This document shows, one piece after another, positions 13,750 to 21,434 of a stretch of 29,129 nucleotides of DNA. The DNA lies in NCBI GenBank assembly GCA_964373665.1, contig CAYJVM010000011.1, positions 1 through 29,129 of the forward strand, given 5' to 3'. Made by a program: the position numbers and the translations under genes. Positions within the stretch are counted from its first letter, which is position 1. Each line of letters opens with the position of its first letter. This DNA is from JACOWB01 sp964373665. GTDB lineage: Archaea; Aenigmatarchaeota; Aenigmatarchaeia; CG10238-14; SCSR01. The notes beneath the pieces are model-generated. The model did not search any database and was not told the DNA's origin. It saw nothing but the letters and a program-made list of their open reading frames with translations.

Positions 13750-13860
13750 GCGCCAATAGTCTAGCCTGGTTAAGACGCGATAGAAAATCTGCGGATGCTT
13801 GCCAAGTTCGAAAGGGTTTAAACACCCAGGAAATCTCGGGTTCAAATCCCGATTGGCGCA
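13750..13860 (+). tRNA. Intron-bearing tRNA, isotype unresolved (possibly Gly-GCC)
   Basis: Acceptor GCGCCAA (13750-13756) pairs with TTGGCGC (13853-13859), and the discriminator is A. D-arm GTCT-AGCCTGGTTA-AGAC and T-arm TCGGG-TTCAAAT-CCCGA are intact. The gene is 111 nt, about 36 nt over standard. Two local hairpins lie in the excess: GCGAT...ATCTGC right after the D-stem (13777-13792) and GGGT...ACCC (13814-13827). CTTGCCAAG at 13798-13806 could supply anticodon GCC, and GCGCCAx acceptors occur in archaeal tRNA-Gly, but I could not find a clean 5-bp anticodon stem. It may hold two small introns, be a rearranged gene or be a degenerate tRNA. That it is a tRNA gene is likely; its identity is weak. 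Confidence 0.75.
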
Positions 13861-13904
13861 CTCTCATTCAAAGCTTATATGCTAGCCAAAAGAAATTAAT
13901 TTAG

Positions 13905-14492
13905 ATGCGAATGCCATTTTTCGGTAGGAAGAAAAGAGAGGAGAAGGGACTACCGTCTGAATTGCCGCCGCTGTCTTCTTTGGACCAGATTTCCCCCGTA
14001 ACCATGCATCCTATGGCTATGCAACAGCCACAATTGATGCAGCAGCCTATGCAACAGCCAGAACAGATGCAGCACAGGGGAACGCAGATGTCAATGTCGC
14101 CGCTGTCGCAACCGCCGGTGGAAAAGAAAGTGGAGAAAATGCCGGAAAGGCAGACAGCCGCGCCTTTGTTCGTCAAGATTGACAGATACAAGCAAATTTT
14201 GGGGACGATATCTGGATTAAAAACGTCTTTGGTCATAGTAAAAAAATCGCTTGCTATGCTGGAGCAGATAGAAAAGTTGAGGGCAACCACTATTGATGTT
14301 GTTACCCAGTCGATAAACAAAGTGGACCAAAAGATTGGGTCGCTAGACAACGAACTGCTCCGGCCAACCGGCTATCATGATCCAGGCGAAGGCACTTCTG
14401 AATACCAGGATGCCAGGAGCCTGGAATCAACCATTTCCGACCTTCAGGAACAGATCGAGCAACTGCGGTCAGACTTGGACAGGATGTCCTAA
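13905..14492 (+). CDS. Hypothetical protein, Gln/Met/Pro-rich linker plus coiled coil
   Basis: A 195-residue soluble protein in three parts: a basic N-terminus (MRMPFFGRKKREEKG), a low-complexity Gln/Met/Pro linker (about 33-66, repeated MQQP units), and a helical C-terminal region starting PLFVKIDRYKQILG. That region has long heptad-like helices (TSLVIVKKSLAMLEQIEKL, LESTISDLQEQIEQLRSDLD). I recall the motif FVKIDRYK in uncharacterised DPANN proteins but cannot name a family. The N-terminal FGRKK segment resembles membrane-peripheral or ribosome-associated tails. TATA-like CTTATATG lies about 27 nt before the ATG, so leaderless translation is likely. The end overlaps the converging DUF192 gene by 4 nt. 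Role unknown. Confidence 0.75.
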   Translation: MRMPFFGRKKREEKGLPSELPPLSSLDQISPVTMHPMAMQQPQLMQQPMQQPEQMQHRGTQMSMSPLSQPPVEKKVEKMPERQTAAPLFVKIDRYKQILGTISGLKTSLVIVKKSLAMLEQIEKLRATTIDVVTQSINKVDQKIGSLDNELLRPTGYHDPGEGTSEYQDARSLESTISDLQEQIEQLRSDLDRMS

Positions 14493-14947
14493 GATACACC
14501 GATGCGGTCTCCTACATTTATCTTGTTCCTGGCCACAAACCCAGAGTTTACTTCCAGGACGTAAAGAGCATTTTCGTCCGGATAGTAGATTGTGCAGTTG
14601 ACTTTGCACGGCTGTGCATTTTCAACAATGTCTGTTACTCTAAGGTTTTCGTCTAGCCATATAATATCAATCGGGAAGCTCATGTTCATCATCCATATAG
14701 AGTGCCTAGCCTTGTAATTGAAAATGAACAGCATTCCTTGATTAGATGGCAGCTTTGATTTGTTCATCAAGCCCGTCATTTGCTTAGCCATGGTGTCTGC
14801 AATCTCTGCCTTGATCGTAGTGTTGGCGATTTTCACGGTTTTGAACTGGGTATCGCTTGGCACGAGTTTGATTAAACCCACTATAATTGCTACCACGAGA
14901 AAGCCGAGAATACCGAAAATAATGCCCAAATATTTGGCTTTTCTCAT
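14489..14947 (-). CDS. DUF192 family membrane-anchored protein
   Basis: A 152-residue protein with an N-terminal membrane helix (about 7-27) and an extracellular DUF192 domain. Typical family elements are AEIADTMAKQMTGLMNKSKLP, GMLFIFNYKARHSIWMMNM (the F-x-F...W-M-x-N-M core), PIDIIWLDENLRVTDIVENA and the final YVLEVNSGFVARNKINVGDRI. The family is small, beta-rich and widespread, with no established biochemical activity. It lies on the strand opposite its neighbours. The family assignment is firm. Confidence 0.9.
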   Translation of the reverse strand: MRKAKYLGIIFGILGFLVVAIIVGLIKLVPSDTQFKTVKIANTTIKAEIADTMAKQMTGLMNKSKLPSNQGMLFIFNYKARHSIWMMNMSFPIDIIWLDENLRVTDIVENAQPCKVNCTIYYPDENALYVLEVNSGFVARNKINVGDRIGVS

Positions 14948-14995
14948 CTATTTTATTGAATGTTTTTATAAGTTAACTTAGATATTATGAACTAC

Positions 14996-15115
14996 GCAGG
15001 GGTCGGATAGCCTGGTCAATTCCGCCGCGCTCAAGTTAATTGAGCTTTGACAAAAGTATGACATAAGAAACGCGGTCGCTTAGTGCGTTCGAGAGTTCGA
15101 ATCTCTCCCCCTGCA
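14996..15115 (+). tRNA. tRNA-Leu(CAA) with 34-nt anticodon intron
   Basis: Acceptor GCAGGGG (14996-15002) pairs with CCCCTGC (15108-15114), discriminator A. D-loop AGCCTGGTCA-type, anticodon stem CCGCG (15025-15029) with CGCGG (15071-15075), and loop CTCAAG...A give anticodon CAA. The 34-nt intron at 37/38 (15036-15069) begins so that GCTCAA pairs with TTGAGC, forming the bulge-helix-bulge type structure. A long variable arm (CGCTTAGTGCG) confirms a class II tRNA, and T-arm GAGAG-TTCGAAT-CTCTC completes it. TATA-like TTTTATA at about 14963 is upstream. The next gene's ATG lies only 3 nt after the discriminator. Confidence 0.95.
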
Positions 15116-15118
15116 TTA

Positions 15119-15496
15119 ATGAAGCCTAAGAAACTGTATCACGGGACTACAAAAGAGAATCTTTCAAACATTCTGATACACGGAATTAAACCGCACCCAA
15201 ATTGGGACAGTGGAAATTTGCCGGTTGTGTCTTTGACGAATTTCCCCGAATATGCTTTACGAGAAGCATATGTTGTCGATATTTCAAAAATTCAATTGTG
15301 TAAGAAGAGGAACTTGGCAAAGGATTATGTCGTATTAGAAGTTGCTACCAAAAGATACAAAGTGAAGAAATGGCAAAGTGGTAAATGGTTCGGCAAAATA
15401 CGCGGTGAGTGGTGGATACTGAGGACTGTTTTACCTAAAGATATAAGAGTGGTTTTAGAGAAGGATTATAAAAGTGTTAAAAAGGAATTCAAATAA
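15119..15496 (+). CDS. ADP-ribosyltransferase-like protein
   Basis: A 125-residue protein. The first ATG after the tRNA (15119) is the sensible start, since the frame open upstream runs through tRNA-Leu. The layout resembles small ADP-ribosyltransferase-fold proteins (KptA/PARP-like). LYHGTTKENLSNILIHGIKP (His8 in the NAD-binding strand) is followed by VVSLTNFPEYALREAYVV (the vSLt..peyA strand-helix), then DYVVLEVA, and GEWWILRTVLPKDIRVV, where Glu97 may be the catalytic acid. An NAD-dependent role is possible: toxin, RNA 2'-phosphate removal or nucleic-acid modification. No partner antitoxin is seen. It has no visible promoter of its own and probably shares the tRNA transcript. Fold call moderate, function open. 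Confidence 0.7.
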   Translation: MKPKKLYHGTTKENLSNILIHGIKPHPNWDSGNLPVVSLTNFPEYALREAYVVDISKIQLCKKRNLAKDYVVLEVATKRYKVKKWQSGKWFGKIRGEWWILRTVLPKDIRVVLEKDYKSVKKEFK

Positions 15497-15510
15497 ATTG
15501 ATGTGTTGAT

Positions 15511-15933
15511 ATGGTAAGTGAAAAAGAACTGCAAGAAAAGATGTTGATATACAGAACTCTGGAATCCAGACTTGGTGCATTTGCCAAACAGAGTCAATTA
15601 TTGACAGAGAAAATTGGGGAAATTGCGGCTACTGTTCTCAGCATTGAAGAAGTTGAGAAGAATAGGAGTAAAGTCCTGTTCAAACTTGGCAGCGAATCTT
15701 ACATTCAGGGCAAAATAAGCGGTGACACTATTCTTGTGGAAGTCGGCGCTGGTGTTATACTTGAAAAGCAATTTGGTGAAGCGAAACAAATCCTCTTCAA
15801 AAGAAGGGGAGAACTAGAGTATGCCCTAAGAGAAGTGCAAAAGAACGTTTTAGAATTATCAAATGCTATGAGCAGATTAGCTCCAGAGATTAATGAAATG
15901 ATTAAAGGCATGCAACATTCTGCTGCAGGTTAG
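15511..15933 (+). CDS. pfdA: Prefoldin subunit alpha
   Basis: A 140-residue all-helical/beta-hairpin protein of the prefoldin alpha family, part of the hexameric chaperone that holds unfolded proteins for the thermosome. An N-terminal coiled coil (about 5-52) is followed by two beta-hairpins (KVLFKLGSESYIQGKI, DTILVEVGAGVILEK with the characteristic VEVGAGVxxEK) and a C-terminal coiled coil (residues 90-135). The length is normal for the family. In archaea pfdA commonly precedes ftsY, as here; ftsY starts 8 nt after its stop. It is the first gene of the seven-gene plus-strand housekeeping cluster. Confidence 0.96.
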   Translation: MVSEKELQEKMLIYRTLESRLGAFAKQSQLLTEKIGEIAATVLSIEEVEKNRSKVLFKLGSESYIQGKISGDTILVEVGAGVILEKQFGEAKQILFKRRGELEYALREVQKNVLELSNAMSRLAPEINEMIKGMQHSAAG

Positions 15934-15941
15934 GTGTTTCT

Positions 15942-17060
15942 GTGTTCGGATTTTTGAAAAAGAAATTATCGCAGGTAGTGGAGTCCCTTACAAAAAAGAA
16001 GGGTGAAGAGGAAAAACCCGTTGATTTGGAAAAAGATGTTGAGGTCGAACCAGAGAAGATTGAAGAAGTAATTGAGATTGTTAAAGAGGAAAAACGAGAA
16101 GATGCAATAGTTCAAGAAGAGGCGGCGAGAAAAGAGGTTGTTATAGAACCTGTGTCAAAAGTTGCCGAGGAAGAGACTGCTGCAAAGTCGTCGTTGTTCA
16201 AAAGACTGGTAAAGAAGATAACCGAGAAGAAACTTTCGGAAGATGACGTGGAGCCGGTTCTGGTTGATTTGGAAAAGGGTCTGATTGAAGCGGATGTCGC
16301 ATACGATGTGGCAAAGAAAATCAGCGCCGACATTAAAGGCTCGCTTGTCGGCAAGGATGTGAAAAGGTCAGAGGCAAGGGATATTGTTGTGAATGCCCTC
16401 AAGTCAAGTCTTTTGGAAATACTTGATGTCCCGAAAGTCGATTTGGAAAAAGCCGTCGAGACGAAGAAACCTTATGTCATGCTTTTTCTAGGCTTTAACG
16501 GCGCTGGAAAGACCACAACTTTGGCCAAGGTCGGGAAATGGTTGGTTGACAAGAATTATTCTTGCGTGTTTGCTGCAGGGGACACATTCCGAGCAGCGTC
16601 TCTTGAGCAGCTTGAAGAACATGCAAATAGAATAAAAGTTGATGTGATCAAGCACAAGTACGGTGCGGACCCAGCTGCCGTAATATTTGATTCCATAGAA
16701 CATGCCAAGGCAAAAGGAATACATTTTGTTCTCGCAGACAGCGCTGGGCGAATTCATACAAACCGTGACCTTATTGACGAAATGAAGAAAATTATTAGGG
16801 TTGACAAACCAGATCTGAAAATTTTGGTTGTTGACTCTATGACAGGCAATGATGCTGTATTGCAGGCGCGAATGTTTAATGAGATTGGCGTTGATGCGGT
16901 GATATTCACTAAAGTCGATGTGAATGAGAAGGGTGGTGCTATACTTTCTGTTACACATGAGATAAAAAAGCCGATTTTGTTCTTGTGTGACGGCCAGAAC
17001 TACCAAAACATAATAAGCTTTAATGCAGAAGAGTTTGTGAATAATTTAGTAGGTAGTTGA
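15942..17060 (+). CDS. ftsY: Signal recognition particle receptor FtsY
   Basis: The 372-residue SRP receptor GTPase docks ribosome-SRP complexes at the membrane. An acidic/lysine-rich A-region spans about 20-78, the N-domain helical bundle about 80-165, and the G domain the rest. G-domain motifs: P-loop GFNGAGKTT (184-192), DTFRAASLEQL (insertion box), DSAGR (G3), TKVDVNEKGGA (G4 region) and a final FLCDGQNYQNI. Translation begins at GTG 15942. It is followed after 1 nt by srp54, so the two SRP GTPases are co-expressed. Family and role are certain. Confidence 0.97.
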   Translation: MFGFLKKKLSQVVESLTKKKGEEEKPVDLEKDVEVEPEKIEEVIEIVKEEKREDAIVQEEAARKEVVIEPVSKVAEEETAAKSSLFKRLVKKITEKKLSEDDVEPVLVDLEKGLIEADVAYDVAKKISADIKGSLVGKDVKRSEARDIVVNALKSSLLEILDVPKVDLEKAVETKKPYVMLFLGFNGAGKTTTLAKVGKWLVDKNYSCVFAAGDTFRAASLEQLEEHANRIKVDVIKHKYGADPAAVIFDSIEHAKAKGIHFVLADSAGRIHTNRDLIDEMKKIIRVDKPDLKILVVDSMTGNDAVLQARMFNEIGVDAVIFTKVDVNEKGGAILSVTHEIKKPILFLCDGQNYQNIISFNAEEFVNNLVGS

Positions 17061-17061
17061 C

Positions 17062-18390
17062 ATGTTTGATAATTTATCGAAAGATCTGGGGACTTTGATT
17101 AGGAAACTTGTCACTGGCACTAGAGTCGATAAAGAAGCTGTTGAAGAAATTCTTGTTGATCTTAGAAAGATTTTGCTGGAATCAGATGTTGACATTGAGC
17201 TTACGAATAACTTGGTGGGTGAAATTAAGAAAAAATGTTTGCAGGAAAAGCTTCCGTCCGGTTTGACCCTGAGAGAACATGTGTTAAAAGTCATTTACGA
17301 CGAGCTTGTAAAACTTCTTGGAGAAAAGCATGTTGGGCTTTCTGGGAAAAAGAGGTTGATGGTTGTTGGTCTCTTCGGCGTTGGAAAAACAACGGTTATA
17401 GGCAAGCTTGCGCGATACTTTTTGAAACAGGGGCTAAAGCCATCACTGGTCGGACTGGATTATCAAAGACCGGCTGCACCAGAACAACTTCAGCAAATAG
17501 CGAAACAGGTTGGGGTGTCTGTATACATTGACAACAGCGCGAAAGATTCTTATCTAGTTGCAAAGACTGCACTGGAAAAATACGAAAAGAGTGATGTTAT
17601 CATTTTCGATACTGCAGGCAGAAGTGCTCTAGACAAGAATCTTGCCGACGAGCTACAAAGATTGTCTGCGATAATAAATCCTGACGAGGTATTGCTTGTT
17701 ATCCCGGCTGACCTTGGCAAAATTGCCAGAAAACAGGCAGAAGAATTCCACAAACTAGTCGGAGTTACAGGCGTGATTATAACAAAGATGGACGGGACTG
17801 CGAAGGCTGGCGGCGCGCTGGCTGCAACAAGCGTTACTGGCGCAAAAGTGAAATTCATAGGCACAGGGGAAAAACTAGACAGTTTTGAAGTCTATAATCC
17901 AGAGCGATTCGTTTCGCGCCTGCTCGGACTGGGTGACCTGCAAACACTGCTGGAAAAGGCAAAAGAAGCTGAAATAAAACCGGAAAGCGTCGAGAAGATA
18001 GCTGAAGGCAAGTTCACTTTACAAGACTTTATGGAGCAGATAGAAGGAATGCAAAAGATGGGGCCGATGTCGCAGATAATGAATATGATTCCGGGTATGG
18101 GAATGAGAAATATACCAAAAGATGTGATTGACAAGCAGGAGGAAAAGATGAAATCGTACAGAGTTATAATACAATCTATGACCAAGCCAGAGCGTGAAGA
18201 TCCTGCCATGATTAATGCGCCCAGAATAAAGAGAATCTCAAAAGGCTCTGGGAAAAGCGAAGCTGAAGTCAGGGAACTGCTAAATCAATATGGCCAGACG
18301 AAGAAGCTGTTAAGGACTTTGGGTGGCATGAAAGGCCTTCAAAGGGGAGAGTTCAAGAAATTGGCTCAACAGTTTGGGTTGAAAATGTGA
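17062..18390 (+). CDS. srp54: Signal recognition particle protein SRP54
   Basis: A 442-residue GTPase that binds 7S RNA and signal peptides. N domain 1-95, G domain about 96-295, and Met-rich M domain about 300-442 (FMEQIEGMQKMGPMSQIMNM, IPGMGMRN, PRIKRISKGSG, with the RNA-binding RISKGSG helix). The P-loop reads GLFGVGKTT (103-111). In most archaea the same segment is GLQGSGKTT, so the Gln that contacts the partner nucleotide is Phe and Ser is Val. Likewise DYQRPAAPEQL replaces the usual DTYRPAA. G4 TKMDGTAKAGGA is normal. These variants may be lineage-typical. It follows ftsY by 1 nt and precedes pus10 by 4 nt. Confidence 0.97.
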   Translation: MFDNLSKDLGTLIRKLVTGTRVDKEAVEEILVDLRKILLESDVDIELTNNLVGEIKKKCLQEKLPSGLTLREHVLKVIYDELVKLLGEKHVGLSGKKRLMVVGLFGVGKTTVIGKLARYFLKQGLKPSLVGLDYQRPAAPEQLQQIAKQVGVSVYIDNSAKDSYLVAKTALEKYEKSDVIIFDTAGRSALDKNLADELQRLSAIINPDEVLLVIPADLGKIARKQAEEFHKLVGVTGVIITKMDGTAKAGGALAATSVTGAKVKFIGTGEKLDSFEVYNPERFVSRLLGLGDLQTLLEKAKEAEIKPESVEKIAEGKFTLQDFMEQIEGMQKMGPMSQIMNMIPGMGMRNIPKDVIDKQEEKMKSYRVIIQSMTKPEREDPAMINAPRIKRISKGSGKSEAEVRELLNQYGQTKKLLRTLGGMKGLQRGEFKKLAQQFGLKM

Positions 18391-18394
18391 TTGC

Positions 18395-19663
18395 ATGAAC
18401 TTGACTGGAAAATTCATCGAACTTCTGAAATCGCCTATATGCGACTCGTGTCTCGGGAGGAATATTGCCGACTTGCTTTCGGGTTATTCAAATGAGGAGC
18501 GTGGTAAAATTGTAAGGAATTATGTTGCATTTCTTTTAGACTCGGGTGAAAAACTAGACGTCGATGCTTCAAATCTCCATGGCATTAAATTCAGAAGCAT
18601 AAAGCTCAAATCAACGGCCGAAAAGTGCCAAGTGTGTAAAACTTTTTTTCGTGGAAAAATAGATGATGTAGCTAGGGACATTGTAAAGAAATTGAAGGAT
18701 ATAGAATTTGATACATTTCTTGTTGGCTCGGTTCCATCGGACGAAACTCTAAAAGCCGAGGAAAAAATGAATGAAACATTTGGGATAGAATCCTCAGAAC
18801 CGATTAAATCAGAAATAAACCGAGAACTGGGGAAAAGGATCGAAAAAATTGTTGGTAAGAAATTCGATTTGAAAAATCCGGATATTGTTGTTCTGGTGGA
18901 TTTGAACACAGACTCTATAAAGCTGCAGATAAGGGGCTTGTACGTCTACGGAGAATATCAAAAACTGGCCAGAGGAATTCCCCAAACTAGATGGATTTGT
19001 AACGAATGCGGGGGCAAGGGATGTGTTAAATGCAAGGGCGAGGGAAAGTTATACAAAACTTCCGTTCAAGAAATCATTGAGACACCGCTGATTAAGGAAA
19101 CTAGGGGCAGGAGTTCATCATTTCATGGCGCTGGAAGAGAAGACATAGATGCAAGGAACTTGGATTGGAGATTTTTTGTAATTGAAATTGAAAGGCCTAC
19201 CAGAAGGAAGGTTGACATCAAAAAGATTGAGAAATTGGTAAACAAGTCTAAAAAGGTGAAGGTGAGGAAATTAAAGATTGTCAAAAACGGGAAGGAATTA
19301 GTAAGAAAGCTGAAAACGGATAGGCACGACAAAACTTATCGTCTTGAAGTTGAATTTGAGCACAATGTCGACAAGAAACTGCTGAAGAATCTAAGAGAAC
19401 TGACTAGGCAGCCCATTTTCCAGAAAACCCCGTCTAGGGTTGTGCATAGAAGAGCCGATAAAACCAGAAAAAGGAACGTGAAAAAAATATCGTGCAAACT
19501 TGCCGGCAAAAAGAAACTAGTCGTAATTGTCAGGACTGACGCGGGACTTTACGTTAAAGAGCTTATGACAGGAGACGATGGTAGGACACAACCCAACGTA
19601 AGCGGACTTGTAAACAATAAAGTTAAAAGCTTAAGATTGGATGTTATAAAAATACATTCGTGA
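18395..19663 (+). CDS. pus10: tRNA pseudouridine synthase Pus10
   Basis: The 422-residue archaeal Pus10 makes pseudouridine 54 (and often 55) in the T-loop of tRNAs. The N-terminal zinc/THUMP-like part carries CDSC (16-19) and CQVC (78-81). A second Cys cluster, CNEC-GGKG-CVKC, lies at 202-213. The catalytic core shows RGLYVYGEYQKLARGIPQTRW and FHGAGREDIDAR (244-254), where the Asp-bearing GRED motif sits, followed by IEIERPTRR. Length and order fit the family. A tRNA-Thr in this window has C in place of U55, a position this enzyme can modify. It lies in the cluster between srp54 and rpl21e. Confidence 0.95.
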   Translation: MNLTGKFIELLKSPICDSCLGRNIADLLSGYSNEERGKIVRNYVAFLLDSGEKLDVDASNLHGIKFRSIKLKSTAEKCQVCKTFFRGKIDDVARDIVKKLKDIEFDTFLVGSVPSDETLKAEEKMNETFGIESSEPIKSEINRELGKRIEKIVGKKFDLKNPDIVVLVDLNTDSIKLQIRGLYVYGEYQKLARGIPQTRWICNECGGKGCVKCKGEGKLYKTSVQEIIETPLIKETRGRSSSFHGAGREDIDARNLDWRFFVIEIERPTRRKVDIKKIEKLVNKSKKVKVRKLKIVKNGKELVRKLKTDRHDKTYRLEVEFEHNVDKKLLKNLRELTRQPIFQKTPSRVVHRRADKTRKRNVKKISCKLAGKKKLVVIVRTDAGLYVKELMTGDDGRTQPNVSGLVNNKVKSLRLDVIKIHS

Positions 19664-19667
19664 TTAA

Positions 19668-19952
19668 ATGGTAAAGAGATCCAAGGGACCGAGAACAAGG
19701 TCTAGAAAGAAGTTGAGGCAAAAGCCGAGTTTTAGGCCTACTATAACCAAGTTTTTGCAAGAGTTCTCCATCGGTCAGACTGTAGCCTTAGATCCTGAGC
19801 CGTCAAGCCACAAGGGCATGCCTTTCCACAAGTTCAAAGGCAGTGCAGGCAAGGTAGTTGGAAAGCGCGGCAGAGCCTATATGGTTGAAATCAGGATAGG
19901 CAACAGCATCAAGAAGATAATCTCCAGGCCGGAGCATCTGAAGGCTATTTAA
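19668..19952 (+). CDS. rpl21e: Ribosomal protein L21e
   Basis: A 94-residue large-subunit protein. The N-terminus is strongly basic (MVKRSKGPRTRSRKKLRQKP) and the SH3-like core contains FSIGQTVALDPEPSSHKGMPFHKFKGSAGKV, VGKRGRAYMVEIRIG and a terminal IISRPEHLK, the hallmark of archaeal/eukaryal L21e. Length is standard. It starts 4 nt after pus10, the order seen in many archaeal genomes (pus10-rpl21e-rpo4-DUF655). Confidence 0.97.
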   Translation: MVKRSKGPRTRSRKKLRQKPSFRPTITKFLQEFSIGQTVALDPEPSSHKGMPFHKFKGSAGKVVGKRGRAYMVEIRIGNSIKKIISRPEHLKAI

Positions 19953-19987
19953 ATTGTTCCTCACCTATAAGATGTAACAGTGATGCC

Positions 19988-20314
19988 ATGAACATAATCG
20001 CAGAAGAGCTCATATCAAATGCCAAAGCGAAGGAGCTCTTAGAAATAAGGGGGGAGAATGGAGAGCTAAAGTACGAGCAGAAAAACAGCTTGGATGTCCT
20101 AAAAAAGTTTGTCAAGCTGGGTGCTAAAGAGACCGGGGAAATGGCCGAAGAGCTGAAGAAGATAGAAAATCTGAGGGACAGGCATATAGTTCCTATTGTC
20201 AATTTTCTGCCTGACGACAAGGAGGACTTGAGAGCGGTATTGCACAAGGACTATTCGACTCTGACAGACGAAGAGATAGAGCAAGTTCTAAAGACTGTTA
20301 AAAAATACGTATAG
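19988..20314 (+). CDS. rpo4: RNA polymerase subunit Rpo4 (RpoF)
   Basis: A 108-residue homologue of eukaryal Rpb4, which pairs with Rpo7 to form the stalk of archaeal RNA polymerase. Helical throughout: NIIAEELISNAKAKELLEI, then LDVLKKFVKLGAKETGEMAEEL, and a C-terminal HRDC-like half (VNFLPDDKEDLRAVLHKDYS and LTDEEIEQVLKTVKKYV). The combination and gene position between L21e and DUF655 are diagnostic. The start is ATG 19988, 35 nt after rpl21e. Confidence 0.94.
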   Translation: MNIIAEELISNAKAKELLEIRGENGELKYEQKNSLDVLKKFVKLGAKETGEMAEELKKIENLRDRHIVPIVNFLPDDKEDLRAVLHKDYSTLTDEEIEQVLKTVKKYV

Positions 20315-20325
20315 GGAGGTTAGCC

Positions 20326-20874
20326 ATGTCCGCCAAAGACGAAATCTTGATAGTATTGGATTTTCTCTCAAAAGGCAAGCCTGGTGACAGAAGGGCCGAG
20401 CCTGTGATACAGGGGATTGGAGAGAAGTATTTCAGCCTGCTGGAGGTCATAACGAAGGAGGGCGTCAACGTAAAGCCTAGGGACAAGGTCTACATCGGAG
20501 AAGGCAAGAGGGACCAAGTGAAATACATAAGGGGAAAGATAAGGTTTGGGGAACTCACAAACTTTGCCAAAGACCATTTGGAGGATGTTGTTGAAGAAAT
20601 AGTTACAAATGACGAGAAGAGGTTTGTCGACTTTTTTAACAAGGCGGGACCGCTTACGACAAGGATGCACAGCTTGGAACTGATTTCGGGAATTGGAAAG
20701 AAGCACCTCTGGCAGATACTAGCTGAGAGGAAGAAAAAGACATTCGAAAGCTTTGGCGAACTGCACACAAGGAATCCCATGATGCCCGACCCGAAAAAAA
20801 TAATTGTCAAAAGAATCATAGACGAACTTTCTGGGAAGGATAGGCACAACTTGTTTACATCATTTGGCTTTTGA
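20326..20874 (+). CDS. DUF655 RNA-binding-like protein
   Basis: A 182-residue member of the archaeal DUF655 family. The N-terminal OB/beta region has EILIVLDFLSKGKPGD-RR and VNVKPRDKVYIGEGKRDQVKYI. The C-terminal part contains a helix-hairpin-helix (LELISGIGKKHLWQILAERKK) that suggests nucleic-acid binding. It ends with IVKRIIDELSGKDRHNLFTSFGF, typical of the family. A strong Shine-Dalgarno (GGGAGGT) lies 7 nt before ATG 20326, a contrast with the leaderless genes elsewhere. It closes the plus-strand housekeeping cluster. The precise function is not established; association with translation or transcription is suggested by the neighbours. Confidence 0.93.
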   Translation: MSAKDEILIVLDFLSKGKPGDRRAEPVIQGIGEKYFSLLEVITKEGVNVKPRDKVYIGEGKRDQVKYIRGKIRFGELTNFAKDHLEDVVEEIVTNDEKRFVDFFNKAGPLTTRMHSLELISGIGKKHLWQILAERKKKTFESFGELHTRNPMMPDPKKIIVKRIIDELSGKDRHNLFTSFGF

Positions 20875-20904
20875 TTTCAAGAGAGGCCTGATTTCGAAAA
20901 AGTC

Positions 20905-21405
20905 TCATTCAATCAGTTGGTAGAGTTTTTCCTTGCCTACATCAACAGATTTGGCAACCCCCAAGCTCTCCATTTGCTTAAAGTATTCGTTGCATCTCGT
21001 CCTAGACAATCCAAGCATCTGAGCCAGCTGCGAAGAAGACAGCATCCTATGGTCCTGCAAAAGGGATATAACCCTTTCAATTCTTTTAGACTCTACTATT
21101 GAGATCTTTTCCTTATGCGGAACAAACGGTCTTGAGACTTTCCTTATCTCTGTGACGATCTTGTTGACTATATCCTCGCTCCCTTCAGTGTCATGAACAA
21201 ACTTTGATTCTGTCAAGACCTTCTCTTGGATTCTCTCATCGAATTTCCTTTCCATTTCATTTAATCTAAAATCTATCCTGTCTATCTTTTCCCTCATCTC
21301 CCGCAGTATCTCTATCGCGGAACCGACCAAAAGAACGTCTCTAGCAGTGATTTCGACTAATGCTTGGCCATCCATTTCATCTTTTCTCGCGAGTTCCATC
21401 ATCAT
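20905..21405 (-). CDS. Coiled-coil winged-helix regulator of the pilin operon (predicted)
   Basis: A 166-residue cytoplasmic protein with an N-terminal acidic segment, a charged coiled coil (about 30-75, IEILREMREKIDRIDFRL to ERKFDERI) and a C-terminal winged-helix domain (about 108-166: ISLLQDHRMLSSSQLAQMLGL, recognition helix SRTRCNEYFKQMESLGV, wing KSVDVGKEKLYQLIE). This is a DNA-binding regulator by fold. It is the last gene on the minus strand after the surface operon, 29 nt downstream, so it may be co-transcribed and control it. Several methionines compete for the start. Target unknown. Confidence 0.8.
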   Translation of the reverse strand: MMMELARKDEMDGQALVEITARDVLLVGSAIEILREMREKIDRIDFRLNEMERKFDERIQEKVLTESKFVHDTEGSEDIVNKIVTEIRKVSRPFVPHKEKISIVESKRIERVISLLQDHRMLSSSQLAQMLGLSRTRCNEYFKQMESLGVAKSVDVGKEKLYQLIE

Positions 21406-21434
21406 GCTAAATTTGGTTTTTATTAAAGATAAGT

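Noticed and set aside
13814..13827. GGGT-TTAAAC-ACCC hairpin as a class II variable arm or as a Leu(TAA) anticodon arm
   Set aside because: It is 8 nt from the T-stem, too far for a variable arm, and the loop length and stem pairing do not fit an anticodon arm.
15083..15118. N-terminal extension of the ART-like protein into tRNA-Leu
   Set aside because: These codons are the T-arm and acceptor of the tRNA; the first ATG outside it (15119) begins the conserved YHGT region.
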